This document shows positions 23,411 to 32,100 of a stretch of 46,358 nucleotides of DNA, piece by piece. Numbering within the stretch: the first letter of the stretch is position 1; every line of letters begins with the position of its first letter. A model generated the notes under the pieces. That model had not been told where the DNA came from, searched no databases, and saw only the letters and a list, made by a program, of their open reading frames with translations. The stretch comes from CAZIMM01 sp964540415 (GTDB lineage: Bacteria; Bacillota; Clostridia; Oscillospirales; Acutalibacteraceae), in assembly GCA_964540415.1 (NCBI GenBank), contig CAZIMM010000009.1:1-46358 (forward strand). Reading direction: 5' to 3'. Position numbers and translations under genes: made by a program.

Positions 23411-23423
23411 CGGATCGCTTTTT
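23393..23423. terminator. Bidirectional intrinsic terminator
   Basis: AAAAAGCG-TCCG arms pair with CGGA-CGCTTTTT around a five-base loop, with one mismatch. The minus-strand copy ends in seven T residues and lies 15 bases after the last gene of the surface locus. The plus-strand copy ends in five T residues and terminates the small 51-residue gene. Confidence 0.85.
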
Positions 23424-23438
23424 GTTTTTGATTTGTTT

Positions 23439-23987
23439 TTATCTTTTTTGTACAACTACTGATATATAAGAGCTGACCTCGCCCTCACGCCGTCCTTCAC
23501 TGTTGTATGCAACAGCAATGCAAAGCAACGAATAGGTTCCACGGTCAAGCATTTTGTCGAGCTTGTCGCCCGCTATATATTCGCCCGGCTTGAGCAAAGG
23601 AGTTTCATAAACCAGCTGCCCGCTTTTTCCGTCCCCCGCGTAAAGGTAAAACTTGAGGTCAAGGCTGCTTTGGGTCGGATTTTCAAAACAAAGGTCGCCC
23701 TTTGAAAAAGGTCTCTTAAACGTGACGGTTTTGTTGAGCTTATATCTGATTTCCCCATCGGGTATCTCATCAATTTCATCCTTGCTGTTGAGCGTGCCCT
23801 GCTCAACCGTACCCTCCGGAACAAAAGACCATCTTATCCAATTGAAATATCCGAGGGTGTCGAGCGCCGTAGTAGCAGCAATCAAAGCGACAACAGAAAG
23901 GCAAAAAAACAGTGCCACACGGCTGACTCGCGTTTTGCCTGTTTTGCCGTTTATTTTCTTTTTGTTATTCTGTTTCTTCTTGGCCAT
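23439..23987 (-). CDS. Membrane-anchored protein of the surface locus (paralogue A)
   Basis: A 182-residue protein with a very basic cytoplasmic N-terminus (KKKQNNKKK), one membrane helix (about residues 24-45) and an outside domain. Its end, LLKPGEYIAGDKLDKMLDRG then YSLLCIAVAYNSEGRREGEV, aligns with the end of the protein encoded just upstream, so the two are paralogues. I chose the ATG at 23987, which overlaps the upstream gene by 23 bases and starts the Lys-rich tail; a longer frame adds Arg-rich residues read from the overlap. It is the last gene before the terminator. I infer an accessory or anchoring part of the SipW locus. I recall similar proteins ending in AYD/AYN-containing domains in other Firmicute SipW loci. 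Confidence 0.78.
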   Translation of the reverse strand: MAKKKQNNKKKINGKTGKTRVSRVALFFCLSVVALIAATTALDTLGYFNWIRWSFVPEGTVEQGTLNSKDEIDEIPDGEIRYKLNKTVTFKRPFSKGDLCFENPTQSSLDLKFYLYAGDGKSGQLVYETPLLKPGEYIAGDKLDKMLDRGTYSLLCIAVAYNSEGRREGEVSSYISVVVQKR

Positions 23988-24651
23988 TTGTTGTTTGGGA
24001 AGCAGCCGAGCTCTCGGATGACTGTGACGTTGTCTCCTGAGTTGCTGACTCCGTTTCCTCCTCAATGCCGATGTTAACAGTTAAATCATGGTATTGCACG
24101 CCGACGTTTTCATGGGTTTCACTGTTATATGCGGCGATAATGAGCTTAAAATCATATTGACCGTAAGGCAGTTCCTGATTGAACAGGCGGATGTCATGAA
24201 TATATCTTCCCGCAGGTAAGCCGAGCGAGCGGTAAATCACAGCTCCGGCATCATCAACAATCGTTGCAATGAGCGTACAGTTGTTGTCCATCACATTTGC
24301 GAGATCCAGGTTGCCGTAACCGAAGGCCTCATCAAAGGTGATTGAATCAGCGGCATAGCATTTGAAAACGCTGTCGCCCTTCGCGGCATATTCCTCGGCG
24401 TACTTATACTGCTCCTCAAGCTCGGCGAGTAACGGCAGGCTTTCGGTTTCGGGAATATCGCGGCCGTAATACTCGGGTATGGCGACTTCCGGAATCTTGA
24501 AGCGGAGAGAAAAATACAAAGCAAAGATTCCGGCTGCCGCAACAAGCACAGCGGCGCAGATAATAATTACCTTTTTAGAAACCGAAACCGCTTTTTTGGA
24601 AGCGGTGTTTTTCGGATTGTTTTTCACTTTTTTGTTCTGTTGATTTGACAT
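23965..24651 (-). CDS. Membrane-anchored protein of the surface locus (paralogue B)
   Basis: A 228-residue protein with a Lys/Asn-rich cytoplasmic tail, one membrane helix (VIIICAAVLVAAAGIFALYF, about residues 28-47) and an outer part. That part holds a helical, Glu/Tyr-rich stretch (LLAELEEQYKYAEEYAAKG) and then a beta domain. Its core, LGLPAGRYIHDIRLFNQELP followed by YDFKLIIAAYNSE, matches the downstream gene product. The last 30 residues are a Glu/Ser/Thr/Gln-rich tail. AGGACGG precedes the ATG. Function is unknown; its retention as a membrane protein without a clear cleavage site suggests a cell-bound partner of the secreted fibre proteins. Confidence 0.8.
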   Translation of the reverse strand: MSNQQNKKVKNNPKNTASKKAVSVSKKVIIICAAVLVAAAGIFALYFSLRFKIPEVAIPEYYGRDIPETESLPLLAELEEQYKYAEEYAAKGDSVFKCYAADSITFDEAFGYGNLDLANVMDNNCTLIATIVDDAGAVIYRSLGLPAGRYIHDIRLFNQELPYGQYDFKLIIAAYNSETHENVGVQYHDLTVNIGIEEETESATQETTSQSSESSAASQTTNGQEETE

Positions 24652-24675
24652 TAGAACCGTCCTAAAAAGTTTTAT

Positions 24676-25320
24676 TTATCTCCACGGAAGAGAATCCATT
24701 TCCCAAATCTGTTTGTATCTGTTGAACTGAACAGCATCCACACGGAATGCCAGCTTTACGGTGAGTGACATTGAGCTGAGAGTTTCCATGTCCAATCCGT
24801 CGGCATCAAATCCTCTTATTACACTGATTGTTGAGGCTGACGGCGCGGAGGTATAGTAAACGCAATAATCATTTTCGCGGTTATCGTACCATTTGTTTGT
24901 GTTGCCCGTGTCCGCGTCATCGTCAATGACAAACGGCAGAGCGGTGTCCGCCTGCATAACAGAAGCTCCCGAGGACCATTCGGCAAGCATTTTGACACGC
25001 ATAAAAGCAATGCCGCTGCCGGAAAAATTGACATTTGCTCGAAGGTTGCCTATATAGTTTGTATCGGCTGAATTAAGGCTTACGGTGATGGCACCGTTAG
25101 TGTCCTGGTAGCCTGTAATCTCCGTACGCACACTTCCGTTGAAAAAATAAACGTCCTGCTCTGCGGAAAAATCGTCAAGGTTCATAAACCTTATCGGATT
25201 TATCGGCGTACCGGTTATCCATGCAGTGGTCAAAGAGTATACTGCAACAATCACCGCAAGCGCCGCGAGCACTGCGATGAGAGGTTTTTTTAACTTTCTT
25301 GAGGCTGTTTTCATCAGCAT
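24676..25320 (-). CDS. Small exported surface protein, TTAW leader type
   Basis: A 214-residue protein with a basic start, a hydrophobic segment (about residues 13-30) and the junction LTTAWITG. The next protein upstream has a matching junction, TTAWVIDTG. The TTAW motif is like the TFAWF end of SipW-dependent leaders. The mature part is predicted beta-rich with aromatic and Asp/Asn-rich turns and no recognised domain. GGGAAG precedes the ATG. By position and leader it is a candidate substrate of one of the three signal peptidases encoded upstream. It could be a fibre subunit or an assembly factor. Confidence 0.75.
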   Translation of the reverse strand: MLMKTASRKLKKPLIAVLAALAVIVAVYSLTTAWITGTPINPIRFMNLDDFSAEQDVYFFNGSVRTEITGYQDTNGAITVSLNSADTNYIGNLRANVNFSGSGIAFMRVKMLAEWSSGASVMQADTALPFVIDDDADTGNTNKWYDNRENDYCVYYTSAPSASTISVIRGFDADGLDMETLSSMSLTVKLAFRVDAVQFNRYKQIWEMDSLPWR

Positions 25321-25351
25321 TTATCTTCCCTTCGGGGCAATGTTGTCAAAA

Positions 25352-26170
25352 TCAGGAATAGTTTGCTGCCTGAACCGGGATGACGTTGAACTTGATATCA
25401 TAATTAACGCTGCCGGCACCCCCGTCTATCTTCGCTTTGAAGAAATCGTATTCAACCCAGAACGCAACACAGATTTTCTTTGTCTGCCCCACGTTGAGCG
25501 CGAGTGTGGTGGTGTTGTTTGCCGCAAGGAAGGCTGTCTGCGCGCTATTGTCTGAGACAAATGCGGAGTTTACAGTGACCTCCCCGGCGTTTTCAACAGC
25601 TTTTCCGCCGTTGACCATTGCGGTTTCAAGTGCCGAGGTAAGGGTCGGATTGAGAGTGAAGTATCCGCCGGTGCCATCCGGCAAAACGCGTTTGTCTGTC
25701 GAGTTGACATAAACTCCGTCAACCAGCTGCGTTACTGTTCCTGCCTCGGCTGCTGTGTCGGTATATTCATACCAGAACCAGCGCAAACCGTCTGCAGCGG
25801 TAAGTGCGGAAGTTGTTCCCCCAACGTTGTCATATTTCAGCGCTTCAAATGTCAGCAAAGCGTCAATGCTGTCCGCATCGACATTGTTTGTGACGGTAAA
25901 GTTTAAGAATTGAACGGTATGCTCAAAATAATTTGCTCTCTCATCATCATCGGTAAATTTTGATGCCGCTTTGAAATCAAGTGTCACATTGTTTCCCGAG
26001 CCGGTGGAGAAGGTGGTGTCGATGTCCGGAACATCGTATGAATCGGCGACATACCCTGTGTCGATAACCCATGCTGTTGTTGACGGCAGAACCGCAAAAT
26101 AGCACACAGACACCGTGAGCATAACTGCCAGCAGCAAGCTGAATATTCGTTTTTTTGCCGATTTATTCAT
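25352..26170 (-). CDS. Exported TasA/camelysin-like surface protein
   Basis: A 272-residue secreted protein. A basic start and hydrophobic core (about residues 9-28) end at STTAWVIDTG. The mature region is beta-rich: LDFKAASKFTDDDERANYFEHTV, then FLNFTVTNNVDADSIDALLTFEAL and, at the end, KKICVAFWVEYDF with VNYDIKFNVIPVQA. Alternating hydrophobic strands and a 'VTN...' conjugation to a dominant Asp/Asn/Thr content resemble TasA or camelysin-type subunits. It starts 22 bases after a SipW-type peptidase gene, the gene pairing seen for sipW-tasA in Bacillus. I consider it a main candidate for the fibre subunit; the fold is not proven by sequence alone. Confidence 0.75.
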   Translation of the reverse strand: MNKSAKKRIFSLLLAVMLTVSVCYFAVLPSTTAWVIDTGYVADSYDVPDIDTTFSTGSGNNVTLDFKAASKFTDDDERANYFEHTVQFLNFTVTNNVDADSIDALLTFEALKYDNVGGTTSALTAADGLRWFWYEYTDTAAEAGTVTQLVDGVYVNSTDKRVLPDGTGGYFTLNPTLTSALETAMVNGGKAVENAGEVTVNSAFVSDNSAQTAFLAANNTTTLALNVGQTKKICVAFWVEYDFFKAKIDGGAGSVNYDIKFNVIPVQAANYS

Positions 26171-26192
26171 ATGGCAGGCTCCTTACAGTAAT

Positions 26193-26684
26193 TCAGGCTT
26201 CAGTCTTTTTCTTTCTTCGGTTGACAATTACTCCGGCGCAGACGACGGCAAGCATCACAAGCGCAAGCACACCGACAATTGTTTCAGGCTCAGTGTTCAG
26301 CGAAAGCAAGCCGATTTTCGGAAATGAAAATTTCACTTTGCCGACGAGCCTTTGTTCGGGGAAAGCCTCGCCGTCTTGCTCGCTGTTTGCATCGCCTTTA
26401 GTATAGAACAATTTTTTATCTTCGTCAACCCTGCACACACGGTGTGTGAACGTGCCGTCCGAGCCGAGAAGCTTGACTGTGACAATGTCCCCGACGCTCA
26501 ATTCTTCAAACGAAACACTGCTTACAAAGACCGCATCGCCGGGTGAAAGTGTGGGTTCCATGCTTGAGGTGGAAACGGCATAAACGTGCGTTTTGCTGAC
26601 AGCAAGGTAAGCCGTGAACAAGAAAACAAGCACAATCAGGATTGCGAAAAAGTTATAAATAATTTTAAAAAGTTTCTGCATCAT
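26193..26684 (-). CDS. sipW: SipW-type signal peptidase I (copy 1)
   Basis: A 163-residue signal peptidase of the SipW (ER-like) type. One N-terminal membrane helix (about 8-28) is followed by the catalytic Ser41 in STSSMEPTLSPGD, His81 in FTHRV replacing the Lys of classical bacterial enzymes, the KGDAN box (96-100), and a C-terminal helix before NRRKKK. These peptidases cleave the leaders of TasA-type fibre proteins. Its ATG overlaps the stop of the upstream substrate-like gene as ATGA, and another substrate-like gene follows by 22 bases. It is one of three such enzymes within 2.2 kb. Confidence 0.92.
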   Translation of the reverse strand: MMQKLFKIIYNFFAILIVLVFLFTAYLAVSKTHVYAVSTSSMEPTLSPGDAVFVSSVSFEELSVGDIVTVKLLGSDGTFTHRVCRVDEDKKLFYTKGDANSEQDGEAFPEQRLVGKVKFSFPKIGLLSLNTEPETIVGVLALVMLAVVCAGVIVNRRKKKTEA

Positions 26685-27340
26685 GTTGAAATTGTTCCGA
26701 CAGTAGTCCAGTTTACATAATCGGACTGCCTTGCTTCAAAGGTTATGCGGACATAGACATTTGCACCGTCAATCGCATTGGCATCCATTGTGTTGTCCCC
26801 GCTGAATTTGACCGAAGACAGCATCGGAATTATATCCTCGGAGGTTGCAATTGCAGTTGAATTATTTGAAGTCAGGGTGCCGAAATAAAAGTATCCGCTG
26901 CTGTAATACCAATCACTTCCGATGAATGAAAGCTCAAGGGGACAGGTTGACGCATCAGTAGCGGCAACAAGCGTTCCCTCGGCACCGCCGGTCAAAGTAT
27001 ATTCGGCTTTGATCCTCAACTGAGATGCAACTGTCGAGGCATTTGTGAGATACATATATGTTGTGTTACCGACCTGAGTTGTAAGTTCGGCATTCTGATC
27101 CCCTGCGGCAAGCGAATCCAAAAGCTCCTGGTTCGGCAAAATCAGCGGGTCGCCGCTGCCGCCTGTACCGAGAGAAGAGGTTGAAACCAGATTGCCCTTG
27201 AGAGTGAAGCTGACTTCGCCGACGGTAAACTCCTGATTACTCTCTCCCGCAGCAACAAACCACGCAAAGGTACCGTTGCTCCCCGCAATTCCTGCGACGA
27301 ACAACACCAGCAAAACTAAACAGGTTATCCTCTTTTTCAT
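26681..27340 (-). CDS. SipW-dependent leader surface protein (TasA/camelysin-like)
   Basis: A 219-residue exported protein with a textbook SipW-type leader: MKKR, a short hydrophobic core, and GTFAWFVAAGESNQEFTVGEV right after it, much like the TFAyF-type junction of TasA and camelysin. The mature part has VSFTLKG, a Gly/Ser-rich loop, NTTYMYLTNAS and VYVRITFEARQSDYVNW near the end, a beta-sandwich-like pattern. It overlaps the peptidase genes on both sides by four bases (ATGA), so three proteins are made from coupled frames. Likely a fibre subunit or a surface protein processed by a flanking SipW enzyme. Confidence 0.85.
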   Translation of the reverse strand: MKKRITCLVLLVLFVAGIAGSNGTFAWFVAAGESNQEFTVGEVSFTLKGNLVSTSSLGTGGSGDPLILPNQELLDSLAAGDQNAELTTQVGNTTYMYLTNASTVASQLRIKAEYTLTGGAEGTLVAATDASTCPLELSFIGSDWYYSSGYFYFGTLTSNNSTAIATSEDIIPMLSSVKFSGDNTMDANAIDGANVYVRITFEARQSDYVNWTTVGTIST

Positions 27341-27834
27341 ATGCTTACCTCTGTTCTTTTTCGTTTTGATTTAAAAGCTTCAATTTCGGCTGCAATCCAG
27401 ATGATTACAATTATTCCGAACACTGCAATGCCCGGAACACTGCTCATTGCCTTTGCAAGATAACCGAGCAACGGAACGGAAAACCTTACCCTGCCGATAC
27501 AGCGTGAATATGCGGCTGAGGAGGGATCCTCTGTGTTGTTTGCGTCGCCCTTTGTTGTGAACAGTTGATTTTTTGCGTCAATGGCGATTACTCTGTGGGT
27601 AAAGCGCGAAACAGTGTCCTCACTTTCAAACATCAGCACGTCGCCGATGTTTACACTCTCAAAGCTCACCTCTGAAATATATACCATACTCCCCTTTTTT
27701 ATTGCGGGAGCCATACTGCCCGAATCGACATAGAATCCGGATAGTCCCATAAACTTCGGGACATAAACCAGCAACACAAGGCACACGAGCAACAACGGCA
27801 TGGCAGCGGAAAAAACTTTTCTAACTCTTTTCAT
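27337..27834 (-). CDS. SipW-type signal peptidase I (copy 2)
   Basis: A 165-residue SipW-type peptidase, clearly different in sequence from the other two. Ser40 lies in VDSGSMAPAIKKGS, His80 in FTHRV and the KGDAN box at 95-99. There are membrane segments at about 10-30 and near the end (GIAVFGIIVIIWIAAEIEAF), and a basic C-terminus. The start lies inside the end of copy 3 (14-base overlap), and the stop overlaps the start of the TFAWF protein. A role in processing that adjacent protein is inferred from the coupling. Confidence 0.92.
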   Translation of the reverse strand: MKRVRKVFSAAMPLLLVCLVLLVYVPKFMGLSGFYVDSGSMAPAIKKGSMVYISEVSFESVNIGDVLMFESEDTVSRFTHRVIAIDAKNQLFTTKGDANNTEDPSSAAYSRCIGRVRFSVPLLGYLAKAMSSVPGIAVFGIIVIIWIAAEIEAFKSKRKRTEVSI

Positions 27835-28384
27835 CGCCGGGATTATCTCCGTTTTCTTTTGTAAACTTCTTCTTTATACCTAACATTTCAGAGAAAATTA
27901 TTAAAACCATAGGAATGACAATCAGGAAAAACAGCGCATACTTCGACGTAAACAACTTAAGCAGTTTTCCGAAGGCAGCCGATTTGCCGACCACCCTGCC
28001 GATCACTTTGCTTCCCGAAACGGGATATTCATCATTGAGCTCGGCAGCGTCGCCCTTTGTTGTAAAGCTCAGTGACGAGCCTTCACCGCTGATTGCAACG
28101 ATTCTGTGTGTGTTCGGATATCCGTTCAAAGCCGGATCATCCGAATAAAAGCTGATGACATCTCCGATTTTCAGCTCGGCGGCAGGTGTTTCTTTTACAA
28201 AAATTACAACACCCACAGGATACTCCGGTGTCATGCTCGGAGTTGCAATCCTGAGCATACTGAATCCGAACATCTGAACAACCTCTCCGTCTTTTCTTGT
28301 GACGGATTTGAAGAGAATCAAGCCTGCAAACAACAAAATGACGACACACAGCGCAGAGAAAACACGGTAAACGACCTTTTTCAT
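27821..28384 (-). CDS. SipW-type signal peptidase I (copy 3)
   Basis: A 187-residue SipW-type peptidase. It has a longer loop after the first helix (RKDGEVVQMFGFSMLRIATPS), then catalytic Ser50 followed by MTPEYPVG, His93 in NTHRI, and KGDAA at 110-114. A C-terminal membrane segment (ALFFLIVIPMVLIIF) is followed by a charged tail. The loop with GFSM before the active Ser resembles the more usual clostridial SipW form. It follows the FAWF-leader gene by 19 bases and overlaps copy 2 by 14 bases. Confidence 0.92.
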   Translation of the reverse strand: MKKVVYRVFSALCVVILLFAGLILFKSVTRKDGEVVQMFGFSMLRIATPSMTPEYPVGVVIFVKETPAAELKIGDVISFYSDDPALNGYPNTHRIVAISGEGSSLSFTTKGDAAELNDEYPVSGSKVIGRVVGKSAAFGKLLKLFTSKYALFFLIVIPMVLIIFSEMLGIKKKFTKENGDNPGDEKS

Positions 28385-28403
28385 AATACCTCTCGGATTT
28401 CGG

Positions 28404-29057
28404 TTAACCGATATAAAGTTTAAAGGAAGCGTGGATAAATTCGCCCATCAAAGCCGAGTTTTCGCTGTTTTTCGAGCCGTCATACAGCGAGGTATTCATG
28501 CCGAAAAGCGAGATTCTGTATTCAAAAACAAACGGTGTGTTCGCCGTAACGGAGACGCCTTGAATAACCGTTGCCGAGGTTGAGGAACCGGTGTCCATAA
28601 GGTCATTTAAAGTATCCTCGACGATGGTGGAAGAGTTGGAGCTGTTGATGGCTTTTATGCTCAGATACGGTGCAAGGGTCGGATAAAGATCCGTTCCCAA
28701 ACCGTCGTCGACAAAGCTGTCGTCACATTCCATGTTGGTCAGCTTTAGCGACATTGTGCCGGAGGCCACCGGAGTTACCGTTATCCTGTACCGAAACTCT
28801 TTTCCGGGAATGAGCATGCTTGTATCGAGAGTTGAAATGCCGGAAAGGGTATCCCACGCAGAGGTGCTCTCGTTGTACAGCTCAACCTGCAATGAAAATA
28901 TGGTTCCGCCTTCGCTGCCGGCTGCATTGGCGGTAATAGCATTGACAGATCCGGTTGGGATTGCAGCTTTGAACCATGCAAAACTTACGGCAACCAACAT
29001 AATGGCTGCCACGGCAAGCATGACTGTGCTCTTGAAAATTGTTCTGTTCGGCTTCAT
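28404..29057 (-). CDS. SipW-dependent leader surface protein (FAWF type)
   Basis: A 217-residue exported protein with a short leader: MKPNRTIFKS, then the hydrophobic MLAVAAIMLVAVSFAWFKAA, ending at the SipW-type FAWF junction. The mature part is beta-rich, with IFSLQVELYN, GKEFRYRITVTPVASGTMSLKL and FVFEYRISLFGMN; it ends HASFKLYIG. It has no membrane anchor at the C-terminus. AAGGAG lies nine bases before the ATG. It is the first small gene after the giant adhesin gene (49-base gap) and is followed by two peptidase genes. Candidate minor or major fibre subunit. Confidence 0.82.
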   Translation of the reverse strand: MKPNRTIFKSTVMLAVAAIMLVAVSFAWFKAAIPTGSVNAITANAAGSEGGTIFSLQVELYNESTSAWDTLSGISTLDTSMLIPGKEFRYRITVTPVASGTMSLKLTNMECDDSFVDDGLGTDLYPTLAPYLSIKAINSSNSSTIVEDTLNDLMDTGSSTSATVIQGVSVTANTPFVFEYRISLFGMNTSLYDGSKNSENSALMGEFIHASFKLYIG

Positions 29058-29106
29058 TGAAAAGTCTCCTTAAGTGCTGATGCGCCCAAAAAACAGGATG
29101 CCGAAA

Positions 29107-32100
29107 TCAGCCGGCAAGATTATCGCTGAAAGTTCTGATTCCCCACTCACCCGTGTCGGAAACCACAGACAAGGATATTGTGATTTGGGTGATGTTTGAT
29201 GCTATCGGTGCACCGCCGCTCGTGAGCTTAACCGTGTTTCCGTCAACATCAAGCGTGCCTGCACCGCTGTTATAAGTTGCGGTCACGCCGCCGAGCTTAC
29301 AGCCAGAGGGCAGTTTTTCGCCGACAACAAAGCTGTAGCATCCGGCAGTTTCGTCGTATGACACCATCATGCCGGATATCAGCGTACCGGTGCGGTTTGT
29401 GTTTGAAGTGATCTTTGCAGCAGTGGTGCTGGGCGATCCGCAGGCATCCGTCGCCATAACAGCCGCCGCACTAGATCCGAGCAAAGAGGAAACATCGGAA
29501 AATGCATAATCAATTTGGATAACCTTGCTCAGCTGCGGCTCAAAATAGCGTTCGAGTCTGCCGCCGTCAAACATATAGGTTTCTCCGACATAGTCATAAA
29601 TACCGTATTCAACCTTGGTCACAGCATTGACATTTCCGACATTCGCCGAATTGACTGATGCAATGGGATCATTGCCACCCGCGTTGTTCAGTGTCAGATA
29701 TTTCGTAATGCTGTCTTCCTCAAAATGAGTATTGCAGCCATTAAGTGTTGCTTGGGCTGTGATTTGGGTGAATGACTTATAAGTTCCGGATGAAATGCCT
29801 GCAAGCAGTGAAATTTTCGCGGCTGCAAGCTGCACACCGGTGGTGAATGTACCCGTCTGTGCGTTTGAAACAAAGCCTGCGGGGACATAGTATCCGGTAA
29901 ATCCGGAATATCTGCTCCAACCGGACACCGGTGCTGCGGCGGAAGACCCGGTAAGCTTATAGGTCATCAAGCCGGTCTCTGTCACATCAGCATCAACCGT
30001 TGCAAACTGCAAATCGAAAGTTACGTTGCTCACTGTACACTGCTCACTCAAACCGACAATGTTGTGTGCGGAATTAACCGCATCCGCAGCATCCACCATG
30101 TTTGCAAATACAGCGCCGGTGATTAAAGTTTTATATGACGATGTGCCGGATGCCTTGCCGATGATTCCTCCGACGTTTGTTTTGCCTCTGACAAAGGAGG
30201 TTGACATTGCATCAGTGATTGAGGTTTCATGTGTCTGTGCGGAAACAGTCTTAGCTTTGGTTGTTCCGATTACACCGCCGACATTCGCAACGCCGGGAGC
30301 AAGAACTTTGCCGGAGGTCAGAACGCCGTTTATTGCCGTGCCCTCGGTCAGTCCGATGAAACCGCCCGCAGTGTCTGTTGAGGCAGTGCCGTTGTGGTTA
30401 AGTGAACCGACGGCGAAGCAGTTGCTGATTGTTGCGTAACCCGCGTTGCTTGCAAAGAGACCCGCGTCGCCTGAGGAGGCAACAACATCAATGCCGCTCA
30501 AACCAAGGTCGATAATCTCGGCACCGTTAAGAATTTCGCCGAACATACCGTTGGATTTATTTGCGGGAATGAGGATGTCGGAAATTGCATAGCCTTGACC
30601 GTCAAGATGAGAACCGAACTGATTGATATATTCGTTCCACGGGGTTCCCGCTGTGTCGTTCATATCAATGTCATTGATAACTTCAAAATAGTTATTCGGG
30701 TTCTGACCGTAGAACGCAAGCGCCCTGACCTGATCCGCCGTGCTGATCTGATATGGGTTGTTCTCGGTGCCGTCGCCGCCCTGGAAGTTTAAATTGGCAA
30801 CCGTATTTACAACCGTCACAAACAGATCAAGCTGCGGTGTCTTTGAGCAGACGACATAGTTGAAATCCTTTGCATCTTTCTCGAAAGAAACTGTAGAATT
30901 ACCTGCCGAAACCGCATCGAGCTTGTAGCTTGTTGCAACACCGGTTCCGCCTGTTGTTGCTGCAAAGCGGTCAGCCACGGTTGTTGTACTTGAAGTCCAT
31001 GCACTGTCGTTTGAGTCGTTCTCCGCGTTAAAGCTAAGATTCGGGCAACGATCAAACGCCTTGATTCTCAATTCCTCTGTCGCATAACTGCTGGATGCAA
31101 CATTTGCGACATAATTCACGATGGGCAAATTGTCCATATACTGATCGTTCGGAATCATCATGGTTGCGGCGCTGACGTATGAATAGCCTCTCAAAGCATT
31201 GTAGCGTCTGCTCATTTCGGTCTGGTCGCCGGGAATCGGCTCATCGTTTTCATCCCAGTTCTCTTCATAAGTTTCTACAATTGCCCTGATTTGAGGGAAG
31301 AAATCGAAGCCGGTGAGCGAATAATCCGAGGAAGCGCCGGTGACAAGCTCCGGATAACGGTTCATGTCAACAATATCCTCTGTGCGTACAGCGGAGGCAT
31401 AGACATCGTATGTGTTGGAACCGGAAAGAGATTTGTCGAACATAACTCTGCTCATTGTTCCGGTGTTATTGCCACAGAATACAGACTGATAGGTTACGGT
31501 TCGGCCGGTAAGCACCAGCTTGCCGGAGGCGAAACTGTCGGATATCGTTCCTGAATTGCTGCCCGCAAAGCTGCCGACAATGCCCGTGGATTCCACTCCG
31601 CCCTTTGCAAAGATATTGTATCTTGTGTAGCAGCCGTCAACAGTGGCACCGGAGCCGTTGGTTGCGACAAAGCCGCCCACATTGTTTGAGAGCACACTCG
31701 TTCCGAGCTGCATATTGCCCATGGTAAAGCTTTGCCTGATTGTGCCGTTATTTGTCCTCACAAGGCCACCGACATTTTCTGCACCTGCCGCAGTTATATC
31801 TCCTGCCGCACAGCACATTTCGATTATTCCGGTTGAAGAGTTCGTCAGAGCGATTCCTGCATGGTTATAAGCCTTAGCAGCCGGAATGTTGCAATCAAGG
31901 TCAACAAGGCAGCCCTTTATGAGGCCGTTGTTGGTTGCTGCAATGCCTGCGGTGCCGATTCCTGTCGCATCGCCGAGGACGTTAACACCGTCAACAAAGC
32001 CGCCCGCGGGTTGATCGTTAACAATGCTTGTTGTGTCAATTGTTCCTATGAGAGAGGTACCGTCCGACAACTCCGCGCCGTCAAAAGTCATGTTGTATAT

